Notes: generated by a model not told the origin, from the letters alone. 64,000 nt of DNA from Phototrophicus methaneseepsis (GCF_015500095.1 NZ_CP062983.1:124001-188000), one strand, 5' to 3'; counted from the first letter of the stretch, positions 1 to 9,615 are shown. Program-made: numbers and translations.

Positions 1-3000
1 TACCCCCGATTAAATCGTCGGTGTCATCAACCATCTCGACATCAATTTCGACGACGTCATCACTTTCGTCACGCGCTTCGCTGCTGAGCCAATCCAGGCC
101 GTCTAATTCGGCCATATCTTGCAGGGTTTCTTCATCCTGCATAGCTTCCTGATCTTGCAACTCAGCAGGCTCGTTTTCGTCTTCTTCGCTGAGCCAATCC
201 ATATCCGCAGCAAGCAAGTCATCCTCGCCCTGTGCGTCGTCACCCTCATCCGAATCTTCATCCGAATCCAACTCTTGTAACCAGTCGGTATTCATGGAGA
301 AGGGATCATCGCTGTCATCAGCATCATCAGAGAGCCAATCGCCGCTGCTATCCTCTGGATTATCCTCTGGCTCCAAATCTTCTGGTTCCCAGTCGTAGTC
401 TGATCGATCGGGCATATCGTCCTGCCAATCTATAGTGTCGGATACAGGTTCGTCTAGCGGTTGATCTAGTATATCCTGAACAGAAATAGCTTCGTCCAGG
501 GTTGTATCTTCATCTGTCGTATCGTTGAAGTCAAAGTCAAAATCATCGTCGTCAAAGTCATCATCGTCATCGCCACCCAGCAAACCTTCGAACAACTCAC
601 CCGTATTGATGACGTCATCCGTGCCGGGTTCTTCGTCGATGAGTGCGTTATCACCTAGAGGCGTATCTTCTAATGGCGCTTCTCGTGTCGCTTCAGTATC
701 AGCCTCTGCGCCGGGATCGAGTTCTTCGCCAAAGTCGATATTATCAAATGCATCGTCATCGTCGCTGCCGAACAAATCATCGTCGAATTCCTCAGCATTG
801 AAAGTGTTGACGTCGAAAGAATCCGCGTCTAATGAATTCGCCTCGAACGAATCCACATCAAAGGCCTCTGCATCTATCGAATCCGCTTCGAAGGTGTGGA
901 AATCAAATGCGCTGTCGTCAAATTCAGCGGCGTCTTCAGAAGTATCTTCGGCATCATCTTCAGCAGTCATGGCATCATTAAGCTCGAAGGGATCCGAGAA
1001 AGATTCCTGGTCAAAACCGAGGTCGTCGTAGCCGGTGTCGTCGGATTCTTCATCCATCAAAATGGCATCAAACGCCTGCTCGATGTCATCCACTGTGACA
1101 TCATCATCTTCCATCACATCGACATCTGAAAACCACTCGTCTTCAGTATCATCCTGCGCAGTGTCCAGCGCTTCTACCTGTAAACTATCCCCTGCGCTGG
1201 TACCTTCTTCAGCAGCTTCTTCATCCTGGGAATCAAAATCTTGAGAATCAAAATCTGCGCCCCATACTTCTTGAAGGTCATCTGGCAGAGAGCCTGTTTC
1301 CGTCAGGTTTTCCATGGCGAAGAATTCTGCTAGGGCGCTGTCGTCCCAGTCGGATTCCTCATCGTCATCAGATGCATATTCGTCAAAAAAGTTATCGTCC
1401 TCATCTGAGGCCGCCCCGCCATAGGGGTAATCGGCTTCAGAAGATTCGATAAGTTCGGCGCCACTATTCTCTAACCAGGCTAAGGGGTCGTCCGTATCGC
1501 TGGATTCTTCGCTGGCATCCAGGCGAGATGTCGGCGTGAAGTTCTGCGCAATCTCGTCATATTCTTCCTGGCTGAGCGCATCTTCATTGAGTTCGATGCC
1601 ACTTGCTTCTAGCCAAGCCAGGGCATCCTGTTCATCCGCATTAATGCCAACTTCATCGTCGGGGATGTCTTCAAAAAACCGCGGGACCTCACGCTCAGAT
1701 TCTTCTACCAATTCAATGCCACTTTGGTGCATCCAGGCTAAGGGGTCTTCATCGTCTATGATGGCATCTGCATCTTCAATATCCGCAAAATCCGACTCAT
1801 CAGATGCAGCAGGAGCCTCTACATCCTCATCTTGCAGGTCAAACCAACTCGTATCAATTTCCGCCCGTTCGCCCGCTGCAGATGATGCCTCGACGGACTC
1901 ATCAAACGACGACTCGCCAAACGACGATTCGTCAAAAGTCGTTTCATCAAAGTCCGCTTCATCATCGAAATGTGTCAGTTCAGCTTCAGAATATTCTGTC
2001 GCGCCTAAATCTTCTTCGTCATTATCTGCGGGTTCATCCGCATCAAAAAATGTATAGACGTCGATGTCGCTACGATCCGCAAAATGATCTTCAAAAGTCT
2101 CCGATGAAGTATCTTCGCTATCTACGATTTCTGCTGGCTTTTCAGCCTCATCATAGCGGCCTGCCTGCGCATCCGTCAGCCAGCTCAGGTCGTCAGCATC
2201 TTCTTCATCTTCTTCAAAGTGACTGAGCATCCCGGTCAGGCCCGTTGAGACGCGTGGTTGAGACGCTGGCTCATCATAGCCACCTTCAGCGGCATCAATC
2301 AGCCAGTCAATGTCGTCTTCTTCGTCATCTTCCAGCAGATCACTGGTGTTTTTATTCAGCATCCCCGTGAGATGGCCCGTCTGTTTTGGCCGGAACAGAT
2401 CATCATCTTCTAAGATGCTGGATAGATCAAAATCATCAGATTCATCGCCCAGCATCCCGGTCAGGCCCGTCGAGACGCGCGATGGTGCGGCACCGCTAGC
2501 AGGGGCTGCGTCTTCCTCTATACCACCAAAGAGGTTCGCAAGATCAATTTGTTGGGCCGGTTGGGAGGCTTCCTCTTCATCCAGGTCCGCCAACCAATCA
2601 AGCGTATCCGCTTCCATGTTTGCGGGTTCTTCAGCAGGCTCTATGCTGGCAGGGCCAATAACCTCGACCTCGAAATCTTCATCCACATCACCCAGGGATT
2701 CCAACCAATCCGGGCTTTGCTCAGCGAGGGTTTGCTGTGCATATTGTTGATAATTGAGGACATCAATCACGAAGAGGCTGTCTTCTGCGCGCTCTTTCGT
2801 CGCAACTTCGACGGCCAGATACGGTTCGACGTCTTCTACCCGGCTGAGATAGCGCTGGGCATCGCTGGGACGCTGCTCTTGTAACCAGAGCTCTGCCAAC
2901 AACATATTGGCCGTGACACAGTATGGCAGCGACTTGAGCACATCCAGGGCCTGCTCAGCGGCATCCACATAGTGCTCACTATGCCAGAGCGCTTTGGCGA

Positions 3001-3508
3001 GCAGCAATTTGAGGTCCGGGCGATCCGGCGATTGAACCAGGGTTTGCGTCAGGGTATTAATCGCCTGATCGTAGAGTTCGTTGTTGATGAACTGACCTGC
3101 TGCGGCACCTGCCGTCAGATGAATGCGATCCAGAGGCTTATGGTTCTTTTCGCTGTAAACTTCTCGCAGGCTGGTGATGATGTTGGCGTCATTCGGCGCG
3201 AGGTCAAAAGCACGCTCATAATGGTAGAGAGATTTATCCAACTGTTTGAGCTTGCTATGGACATAGCCAAGCTGCGTCTGCACCCAGACATCGTCAATAT
3301 GTGCAGCCGCCAAACGCTGTAAAACGCTCAACGCTTCTTGCCATTGGGATTGCCCCATCAGCGCGCTTGCCAAGTAGCGGTAAGCGGTGGCATTCTTAGG
3401 ATAGCGCCCCAGAATATGGCGCGCGTGGGCGATTGCTTCGTCCATATTGCCGCGTCGGACGAATGTATCAATCTGTTTGAGATAATCTCTGAGGTTGATT
3501 TGCGCCAT
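1..3508 (-). CDS. TPR protein with very long acidic repeat-containing tail (3' end outside window)
   Basis: The frame is open without a stop from an ATG at 3508 to the window edge, over 1,160 codons; AGGGA lies just upstream of the ATG. Residues 1 to about 250 read as tetratricopeptide helices (pairs such as DEAIAHARHILGRYPKNATA, then blocks at WQEALSVLQRL and KSLYHYERAFDLAPNDA), suggesting a protein-interaction scaffold. After about residue 270 the chain is overwhelmingly Asp/Glu/Ser and probably disordered, with short recurring motifs: TGLTGML-type (three copies, about residues 348-430), and many DWL/AWLE motifs, three of them in a longer form, D-x-LAW(L/M)-x-x-SG(I/A)EL. There is no signal peptide or membrane segment, so it is probably cytoplasmic. 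I do not recognise a named family; TPR-plus-acidic-tail proteins occur in Chloroflexota. The Ser-rich open frames on the opposite strand are shadows of Asp/Glu codons. Function unknown. Confidence 0.85.
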   Translation of the reverse strand, partial: MAQINLRDYLKQIDTFVRRGNMDEAIAHARHILGRYPKNATAYRYLASALMGQSQWQEALSVLQRLAAAHIDDVWVQTQLGYVHSKLKQLDKSLYHYERAFDLAPNDANIITSLREVYSEKNHKPLDRIHLTAGAAAGQFINNELYDQAINTLTQTLVQSPDRPDLKLLLAKALWHSEHYVDAAEQALDVLKSLPYCVTANMLLAELWLQEQRPSDAQRYLSRVEDVEPYLAVEVATKERAEDSLFVIDVLNYQQYAQQTLAEQSPDWLESLGDVDEDFEVEVIGPASIEPAEEPANMEADTLDWLADLDEEEASQPAQQIDLANLFGGIEEDAAPASGAAPSRVSTGLTGMLGDESDDFDLSSILEDDDLFRPKQTGHLTGMLNKNTSDLLEDDEEDDIDWLIDAAEGGYDEPASQPRVSTGLTGMLSHFEEDEEDADDLSWLTDAQAGRYDEAEKPAEIVDSEDTSSETFEDHFADRSDIDVYTFFDADEPADNDEEDLGATEYSEAELTHFDDEADFDETTFDESSFGESSFDESVEASSAAGERAEIDTSWFDLQDEDVEAPAASDESDFADIEDADAIIDDEDPLAWMHQSGIELVEESEREVPRFFEDIPDDEVGINADEQDALAWLEASGIELNEDALSQEEYDEIAQNFTPTSRLDASEESSDTDDPLAWLENSGAELIESSEADYPYGGAASDEDDNFFDEYASDDDEESDWDDSALAEFFAMENLTETGSLPDDLQEVWGADFDSQDFDSQDEEAAEEGTSAGDSLQVEALDTAQDDTEDEWFSDVDVMEDDDVTVDDIEQAFDAILMDEESDDTGYDDLGFDQESFSDPFELNDAMTAEDDAEDTSEDAAEFDDSAFDFHTFEADSIDAEAFDVDSFEANSLDADSFDVNTFNAEEFDDDLFGSDDDDAFDNIDFGEELDPGAEADTEATREAPLEDTPLGDNALIDEEPGTDDVINTGELFEGLLGGDDDDDFDDDDFDFDFNDTTDEDTTLDEAISVQDILDQPLDEPVSDTIDWQDDMPDRSDYDWEPEDLEPEDNPEDSSGDWLSDDADDSDDPFSMNTDWLQELDSDEDSDEGDDAQGEDDLLAADMDWLSEEDENEPAELQDQEAMQDEETLQDMAELDGLDWLSSEARDESDDVVEIDVEMVDDTDDLIGG

Positions 3509-3729
3509 GAAGGTCCCTATTTGGGTGTTTGCCGTATGCCGTGCGCTGCTGACAAGCAACCGAATTATAACACAACCTGTATGGAAGCATTAAACAAAAA
3601 TCAGTTGATGCCTATCATATCAACGCAATTTTCAGGCCAGGGCTTCCCCCGCTTTTGTTCCCATGTATGATGAGATCGTTCCAATGATTACATTTTACTT
3701 TACTGTACACTGTTTACGCGAGTTGTGCG

Positions 3730-4899
3730 ATGAAGCTTCGGTGTGATTTATGCAATAGCCACGTTGGTTTGCGGTGTGGCTTCCTATATATCCGCTTATT
3801 CGGGCTTTTGCTGCTCATCAGCGGCAGCGTGCAGGCACAAAGCACCCCGCCGACGCTGGAAGACTTCTGGGAGGGGCGTGCGGAATGGGTCGTTGATGTG
3901 GCCGATGTGGGCCTGCCTATTGGCGAGAGTGATACGCTCGCCATCAGCGACGACACCTATTGGTCTTACCTGCATGGCAGCAATCAATCACACGGCGTGA
4001 TCGACCAGTGCGGGCAAGCGGTCGAATTCCCTGGCTGTACCGTCCGTTGGGAGAGCACCGATGACGGGCAGACGTTCACCTTACCAGTTGCTGTGTGCAT
4101 GATGACCTGCGAGACGTGCCCCTGTGATGATAACCGAGATCATATCACCGCACAGCAGTATCCACGCGTCGTGGCAACAGATGACCTGTTTTATATGGCC
4201 TATGAATGGCATGCCCAGACCATCCTGCGTACGTCGGAAGATGGCATCAACTGGTCAGATTGGGTTTATCTACGGGTGCCAGGCGGGACGTGGCCGCCAA
4301 GCTATGCGCCTTGCAGCGAGACGGAACGCATCGGGGCACACCCATTCATTCGTGGGCAAGCTGACGGCTGCCTGGTCGGCGCACCGCCTGGGCTGTATAT
4401 CGAAGGCGATACGATTTATGTCTTCGTAGAGGCAGGCTCCGCCCCGGCCCATATGCGCTGTTACAAAGGCGACCGTCACGGCCCGTTGGATGATCTACAG
4501 GTCTGCGAGACGGACCCACTCTTTGGGGGCGCGACTGAATACGGCCCTGTCGATATTTTAGGCGCAGCCGCCAACCCCTATTTTGATTTCCGTTACATCA
4601 GCAGCGCCGATGTGCTCCATGTCGGGGAGCATTACTACATGTTCTATGAAGGCATCCGTGGGCCAGATCAGCTTGAGCGGGGCATGGATACGCAGTTCGC
4701 GCTGGGGTTGGCACGCAGCACCACCAACGCCATTGATGGCCCCTGGGAGCGCTATACAGACAATCCCATCATCCAAGACCTGGGCTTTAACGTGGGCATC
4801 GGCCATGCGGATGTGATCGTCATCGAAGGTGTGACATATCTCTATACCGCCACAGACGAAGACACACGCGGACGCTATGTCCTGAGGTGGAAAGAGTAA
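3730..4899 (+). CDS. Secreted beta-propeller-like protein (glycoside-hydrolase-fold-like)
   Basis: The 389-residue protein has a positively charged N-terminus, a hydrophobic stretch (about residues 20-34, LFGLLLLISGSVQA) and a plausible signal-peptidase site before QSTPP, so it should be exported. The mature part is rich in aromatic residues and in repeated strand-like segments such as DDLFYMAYEW, LRTSEDGINW, DTIYVFVE, HYYMFYEGIR and VTYLYTATDED. That pattern resembles the five-bladed propellers of GH43/GH32/GH62-type enzymes and sialidase-like repeats. A Cys-rich insert (CMMTCETCPC) may carry disulfides. I cannot assign catalytic residues or a substrate. It stands alone, followed by the AT-rich TIR gene. 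The ATG lacks a clear ribosome-binding site. Confidence 0.7.
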   Translation: MKLRCDLCNSHVGLRCGFLYIRLFGLLLLISGSVQAQSTPPTLEDFWEGRAEWVVDVADVGLPIGESDTLAISDDTYWSYLHGSNQSHGVIDQCGQAVEFPGCTVRWESTDDGQTFTLPVAVCMMTCETCPCDDNRDHITAQQYPRVVATDDLFYMAYEWHAQTILRTSEDGINWSDWVYLRVPGGTWPPSYAPCSETERIGAHPFIRGQADGCLVGAPPGLYIEGDTIYVFVEAGSAPAHMRCYKGDRHGPLDDLQVCETDPLFGGATEYGPVDILGAAANPYFDFRYISSADVLHVGEHYYMFYEGIRGPDQLERGMDTQFALGLARSTTNAIDGPWERYTDNPIIQDLGFNVGIGHADVIVIEGVTYLYTATDEDTRGRYVLRWKE

Positions 4900-4974
4900 G
4901 CGGCACATGTGGCCAACATCTGTGCTATAGTTCTTGGTAATAGGAAACTATTTACCACAGAGCGCAAGAAAACA

Positions 4975-6249
4975 ATGGCTGATAGACTCTTTTTCATCTC
5001 CTATAAGAGTGAGCAATACTCCCAAGCTTTAAAAACGAAAGATTTTGTTGAAGAACAAGGATTCTTAGGCTGGCTAGACAATTCTGGTGGATTAGTTGCA
5101 GGTGATGCATGGAAAGAGATGATTGATAACGCTATCCAAGAATCAATTAGTCTCATCGTTCTTGTTTCGGCTGAGTCAATGCAATCGCCGTATGTGACTT
5201 ACGAATGGTCATATGCAATGGGATTAGGCAAAAGAGTTATTCCTGTATTCCTGCAAGATCCTGATAAGCCGCCCTTAAAATACTTAGATGGAAATGGCAA
5301 CACTCGTGAATTAGTACATCCCAAACTACATCCTCAGCATTTGCAACATGTGGCTATGTGGGATGAAAATCATCAGCAATGGGATAAGCTCGCTGAGGTT
5401 ATAAAATCTGTTTTTGAGGAAGTAAAAGTGCCGCTCATAGTTCAGACAATGCGTAACACCCTATTTGCTAACATATTCAATAGTAAGGAAAGAAGAGAAA
5501 TATTTCATGTTCTCAAAGATTATGAACATAAAGCAACTACAGATTTACTTATTCAGCTTTTCGATTTGCCATATAATATAGTAGTTGCTGAAGCAGGAAT
5601 AGCGCTCGCTCAAAAGAGTAAATATACAGATGAAAGAGCATATAAACCTTTAGAAGTAGGTCTTAAACTATCGGATACTTCAATTCAGGCTTTAGAATGT
5701 TTAGCAAAATATAACTCACCTGAAGCTGTTAAAATTTTGGTGGAAAGATATAAAGATCATAAAAAAGGTAATCTGGGAGCTTCCAGCGATCAAGTTCTTG
5801 ATACACTTTCAACAATGAAAGCTCAAGAGGTGGAATTTGAACTAATAAAGCTATTTCGTGAAGGTCATCGTTCGAACTCATTAAGTAATGCCCTTATAAA
5901 GTTACAGTCCTCAGAAATCATTCCATATTTAATTAGCAATCTAAAAGAGAAATACAGAGACGTTTATGATCCGTTCTGCATTAAAACTTTAGGTGGAATT
6001 CGTAGCGAAAATTCTATCCGTGTGCTAGGAGAAATTGTCGACACTTTAAAATCAGAGGACTCTGATACAATCAGCCAATCAAATTTGCAAGCTTTCGAGT
6101 TGGCTGTTGAAGGTCTAGCGAACATTGGCGGTCGTCAAGCGCTAGATATACTAGAGGATGCAAGGGATTGGGAATTATCGCAAACTGAATGTGATTATTT
6201 ATTAGATGAGGCAATTAAGCAGGTCAAATCAAATCTTGATTTTTACTAG
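4975..6249 (+). CDS. TIR domain protein with HEAT-like repeats, candidate defence protein
   Basis: The first ~130 residues form a TIR domain: the strand FFISYKSE, a middle block with AGDAWKEMIDNAI, and SPYVTYEWSYAMG followed by the strand KRVIPVFL. Glu77 in TYEW is at the position of the catalytic glutamate of NAD-cleaving TIR domains. Residues ~150-420 are helical repeats resembling HEAT/PBS repeats, usually a sensing or binding platform. Bacterial TIR proteins joined to sensor domains are often anti-phage NADases; that role here is inference. Base composition is clearly more AT-rich than both neighbours, consistent with horizontal transfer, and no partner gene is adjacent. I chose the ATG at 4975 because the TIR strand follows at once; an upstream GTG at 4909 would add 22 residues. 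Confidence 0.8.
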   Translation: MADRLFFISYKSEQYSQALKTKDFVEEQGFLGWLDNSGGLVAGDAWKEMIDNAIQESISLIVLVSAESMQSPYVTYEWSYAMGLGKRVIPVFLQDPDKPPLKYLDGNGNTRELVHPKLHPQHLQHVAMWDENHQQWDKLAEVIKSVFEEVKVPLIVQTMRNTLFANIFNSKERREIFHVLKDYEHKATTDLLIQLFDLPYNIVVAEAGIALAQKSKYTDERAYKPLEVGLKLSDTSIQALECLAKYNSPEAVKILVERYKDHKKGNLGASSDQVLDTLSTMKAQEVEFELIKLFREGHRSNSLSNALIKLQSSEIIPYLISNLKEKYRDVYDPFCIKTLGGIRSENSIRVLGEIVDTLKSEDSDTISQSNLQAFELAVEGLANIGGRQALDILEDARDWELSQTECDYLLDEAIKQVKSNLDFY

Positions 6250-6354
6250 ACTGAAGTTATTTCACTCATTAAAACCCCCTCAGTATCGCCACCTGGGCGG
6301 CAGTGGCCCCGTATAATAGAAGGCGTCACAGATAAAAATAGAAAGTAAACAGCC

Positions 6355-8022
6355 TTGGAGAACCTCTTCTTCCAGATTGAGACGCTCGTCATTGAGCTGC
6401 TGCTCGTCATCTCGATTGTGGCGATGATGGTCCAGTACCTGCGTGTTCCCTATACCGTCGCACTGGTGATCACTGGCCTGCTCATCTCAATCCTGCGTCC
6501 CCAGATCGAGGCCATTACCGGCCCTATCCAGCTTGAATTGACCTCTGAATTGATCCTGGCCCTGTTGGTACCACCGCTCATCTTTGAGGCGGCCTTCAAC
6601 CTGGATTTCGACAAACTCCGGCGCAGCCTGGGGACGATCCTCGTGCTCGCGATACCGGGCGTCATCGTTTCGATGTTCATCGTAGGCGGCGTGGTCGCTG
6701 GCACAACGGGCCTGAGCATCAGCGTGGCGTTGGTCTTCGGCGCGTTAATTTCCGCAACCGATCCGGTCAGCGTGATTGCCCTGTTTAAATCATTGGGCGT
6801 GCCTAAAAGGCTGGCGGTCCTGGTCGAAGGAGAATCGCTGCTGAATGATGGTACGGCGATTGTCGTGTTTAATCTGGTGCTGGGCATCGCTGTCGCCGGC
6901 GCTGTTGAATTCACGCTGTTGGAGGGCGTCATCGACTTCGTGACGGTGGTCGCGGGCGGCCTGATTATCGGCATTGTGTTGGGCACAGGGATTAGCTGGC
7001 TGATCTCCAGGGTTGATAATCATCTGGTAGAAACGACCCTGACGACGGTGCTGGCCTTTGGGGCCTTCTTAATTGCAGAGCGGCTGCACGTCAGCGGCGT
7101 ATTGGCGGTGGTAGCCGCAGGTATCCTCAATGGGAACAGCAGTTCACGCGGGATGAGCCCGACGACGCGCATCATCCTGAATAACTTCTGGGAATATATC
7201 GCTTTCCTGGCGAATTCGTTCATCTTCCTGCTGATCGGCTTTGAAGTCGATATCAGCGAGCTGCTGGCTGATTGGCAGCCGATTCTGTTTGCGATTGTCG
7301 CTGTGTTGGCTGCACGGATGATCGTCGTCTATGTAACGACGCGACTGATCGTCCCTGTGACGAAGCGCTCAAATATGATTGAGACAATCCCGAATAGTTG
7401 GCAGCATGTCTTAGTGTGGGGTGGTGTACGTGGGGCGATTTCCTTAGCATTGGCGCTGAGCTTGCCCTTTGCCCTGGGAGCGGATCGCGTCCTATTGATC
7501 CACATGACATTCGGTGTGGTGCTATTCTCGCTCTTCGTACAGGGTACGAGCATTGGCTGGCTGCTCAGCCGCCTGGGAATCGTGAAAAGAGACGAACGCC
7601 AGGAAGAATACGACCTCAATAATGCGCGCCTGTTCGCCCTGCGCTCTGCTGAAGCACACCTGAATGAACTGCATGATCGTCATCTGGTTTCACAACAGAC
7701 ATATGAAGAAGTCAAGCAAGAGTTGAACGTCGTCCAGACAGAATACCGAACATCCATGCAACATATGCTCATTGAACATCCTGAAATGCTGGCAACGGCA
7801 AAGCGCAACGTCTGGCGCGATTTGTTACAGGTTCAGCGCGATGCACTGCTCGACTTACGGCGCGATGGCACGATTTCCGAGCAGATTTTTGAGGAAATCG
7901 CCGTCGGCATCGACCAAGCCATTGACAGTGATCATCCACACCAACCCCATACGCATCCAGAAGAAGAAATACCCCAAGCTGCTCCAGCGGATGACACAGA
8001 CGAACCCGTCGAAGAAACGTAG
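6355..8022 (+). CDS. Na+/H+ antiporter, CPA1 (NhaP-like) family
   Basis: This integral membrane protein of 555 residues has about 12 hydrophobic segments in the first ~410 residues and a cytoplasmic tail. Family hallmarks are visible: the ATDPVSVIALFKSLGVPKRL block with the transport aspartate, VEGESLLNDGTAIVVFN, and the arginine-containing WGGVRGAISLALALSLP near the end of the membrane part. It exchanges Na+ or K+ for protons to control pH and ion balance. The tail (about 410-555) has coiled-coil-like helices and ends in an acidic, His/Pro-rich stretch (HPHQPHTHPEEE), perhaps metal-binding or regulatory. The start is a TTG at 6355. A 9-bp hairpin lies just after the stop. Cation specificity cannot be read from the sequence. 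Confidence 0.92.
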   Translation: MENLFFQIETLVIELLLVISIVAMMVQYLRVPYTVALVITGLLISILRPQIEAITGPIQLELTSELILALLVPPLIFEAAFNLDFDKLRRSLGTILVLAIPGVIVSMFIVGGVVAGTTGLSISVALVFGALISATDPVSVIALFKSLGVPKRLAVLVEGESLLNDGTAIVVFNLVLGIAVAGAVEFTLLEGVIDFVTVVAGGLIIGIVLGTGISWLISRVDNHLVETTLTTVLAFGAFLIAERLHVSGVLAVVAAGILNGNSSSRGMSPTTRIILNNFWEYIAFLANSFIFLLIGFEVDISELLADWQPILFAIVAVLAARMIVVYVTTRLIVPVTKRSNMIETIPNSWQHVLVWGGVRGAISLALALSLPFALGADRVLLIHMTFGVVLFSLFVQGTSIGWLLSRLGIVKRDERQEEYDLNNARLFALRSAEAHLNELHDRHLVSQQTYEEVKQELNVVQTEYRTSMQHMLIEHPEMLATAKRNVWRDLLQVQRDALLDLRRDGTISEQIFEEIAVGIDQAIDSDHPHQPHTHPEEEIPQAAPADDTDEPVEET

Positions 8023-8025
8023 GCC

Positions 8026-8047
8026 GATACCCCATGGTTGGGGTATC
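8026..8047 (+). terminator. Hairpin after the antiporter gene
   Basis: A perfect 9-bp inverted repeat, GATACCCCA and TGGGGTATC, with a 4-nt loop begins 3 nt after the antiporter stop. No U-run follows, so it may be a weak terminator or an mRNA-stabilising hairpin rather than a classical intrinsic terminator. Confidence 0.45.
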
Positions 8048-8087
8048 ATAGAATCAGGGTGAAATTAAAGGATTAGGGAGATCAAGC

Positions 8088-8921
8088 ATGGCGATTCATC
8101 GTTTTGAAGTCGGTACACTGAAGTGCATCGTACTGAGTGAACTGCAAAATCCAGTGACCTACGATGAGTCCTACGCTGGCTCACTCCCCAATGCCTCCTT
8201 TGACCAGATGCGCGCTGTCCTGGATGAGATCGGCGCAGGCGAAACGGGCAATCATGATATGAACGCCCTATTCGTTGATGATGGTAATAATAAACTGCTG
8301 GTCGATACAGGTTTGGGCAACCCAGAGCGATCTGGATTATTGGCTTCCCTGGCGGAAGCCGACCTCTCGCCGGAAGACATCACCATTGTGTACCTGACGC
8401 ACTTCCATGGCGACCACATCGGCGGCCTGACGCACCCTGATGGCAGCCTGACGTTCCCCAACGCTCGTTACGTCACGATGAAAGAAGAATGGGAGCATTG
8501 GACGAACGAAGCCACTTTAGCGACGATGGGCGAGCGTGCCGCCCTCATCCAGCAAAAAATACTGCCGCTCAAAGATAAGATGACGCTGCTAGCCCATAGC
8601 AACGCGATGATGGCGGGTGTGCAGGTCGTGGCTGCCCCAGGGCATACACCAGGCCACAGCGGCCTGCTCCTGAACAGCATGGGGCAACGTTTACTGGCCC
8701 TCGCTGATACAATCGGGCGGCTGCCACAGTTTACACGGCCAGATTGGCACTTCATCTATGATGCGGATAAGCCGCAGGCCGTACTGACGCGCGAAGCGAT
8801 GCTGGAACTGGCAGCGGATGAAAACCTGCTCACCTTCTTTTACCATATGGCGTTCCCCGGGCTAGGCTACGTAGAACGGGCCGGGAAGGGGTTCCGCTGG
8901 GTGCCTGTTGCAAGCAACTAA
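8088..8921 (+). CDS. MBL-fold metallo-hydrolase
   Basis: This 277-residue protein has the metallo-beta-lactamase fold signature THFHGDHIGG (His105, His107, Asp109, His110). A downstream metal ligand region is at AAPGHTPGHSGL, and a further histidine lies in the C-terminal FFYHMAFPG segment. It should bind two metal ions and hydrolyse an ester, lactone or similar bond; LLVDTGLGNPE and the overall length resemble the AHL-lactonase/N-acyl-hydrolase-like subgroup, but the substrate is unknown. There is no signal peptide, so it is cytoplasmic. The ATG is well supported by TAGGGAG upstream. It is the first of two closely spaced plus-strand genes, but the next encodes an unrecognised protein. Confidence 0.88.
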   Translation: MAIHRFEVGTLKCIVLSELQNPVTYDESYAGSLPNASFDQMRAVLDEIGAGETGNHDMNALFVDDGNNKLLVDTGLGNPERSGLLASLAEADLSPEDITIVYLTHFHGDHIGGLTHPDGSLTFPNARYVTMKEEWEHWTNEATLATMGERAALIQQKILPLKDKMTLLAHSNAMMAGVQVVAAPGHTPGHSGLLLNSMGQRLLALADTIGRLPQFTRPDWHFIYDADKPQAVLTREAMLELAADENLLTFFYHMAFPGLGYVERAGKGFRWVPVASN

Positions 8922-8997
8922 GCACCTGTGAGCAACCATCTAATCTGAATACGAAATTTGTGCACGCCAAGTTTGTGAATACCAGGCGCTTAAAATC

Positions 8998-9615
8998 ATG
9001 CTGGAACTCCATGCACTGACACTCTTTTATACGGCGCGTATTGGGGGCGATTTACATTTGCTGCCCCAGCTCTATACCTTCCTGACGCAGCTCGCCGCCA
9101 AACAGCCGCGTAAGCCGCTCCTGCTCGATATAGGCGAATCCTGCTCGCCGGAGGTGTGGCCGTGCGAAGTCACAGGGGGGCGCAGTACGCTCATTGTGCT
9201 GGATGGCATGGGTTATCATGCGGCCAATGCTGAAGGTGTGCTGGCAGAAGGCGAGCGATATAAGCTGCAAGGTGCGACCAGCATGGGCGTCGTCGATGCA
9301 CGCTATAGCTGGCGTTATGATGTCCCGCCCATACGCGACGAGGACATCGTCATCAGCCTACTGCCAGAGCCAACGCTACACCTGAATATTGTGCTGCAAG
9401 GCACGGATGCCACAACGCTCTCCAACCGTACGCTGCGGCTACAGCAGGTTGATAAGCGGCAGGTCGGCATTGTAGAAGTTGATCTGAAGGATGAACCCAG
9501 GCTCGTTTCGATGCAGGTCGTCGCGATGCCCTCCGGCTTACGACCGGACCCAACAATCAGCGCGGCGGTGGATTTCGTCGAAGATGAAGCCCGTTACCTG
9601 GAAAGCAGGCGCTGA
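8998..9615 (+). CDS. Conserved-looking hypothetical protein, 205 aa
   Basis: I do not recognise a family. The protein is soluble, with no signal peptide or membrane segment. The N-terminal half alternates hydrophobic strands and helices: LTLFYTARIGGDLHLLPQLY, then KPLLLDIGESC, then STLIVLDGMGYHAANAEG. This suggests an alpha/beta fold, vaguely like a phosphoesterase or nucleotidase N-terminal domain, including an LLDIGES segment that could hold a metal-binding Asp. It is encoded 76 nt after the MBL hydrolase on the same strand and before the kinase gene. Codon usage and base composition match the neighbours, so it is probably a real gene. Confidence 0.65.
   Translation: MLELHALTLFYTARIGGDLHLLPQLYTFLTQLAAKQPRKPLLLDIGESCSPEVWPCEVTGGRSTLIVLDGMGYHAANAEGVLAEGERYKLQGATSMGVVDARYSWRYDVPPIRDEDIVISLLPEPTLHLNIVLQGTDATTLSNRTLRLQQVDKRQVGIVEVDLKDEPRLVSMQVVAMPSGLRPDPTISAAVDFVEDEARYLESRR

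Noticed and set aside
525-2750. Ser-rich plus-strand open frames opposite the first gene
   Set aside because: They are antisense to Asp/Glu codons (GAC/GAT/GAA read backwards give Ser-rich frames); the minus strand is a single continuous gene with TPRs.
4909-4974. Longer GTG start for the TIR gene
   Set aside because: The extra 22 residues have no ribosome-binding site and precede the first TIR strand, which starts right after the ATG at 4975.
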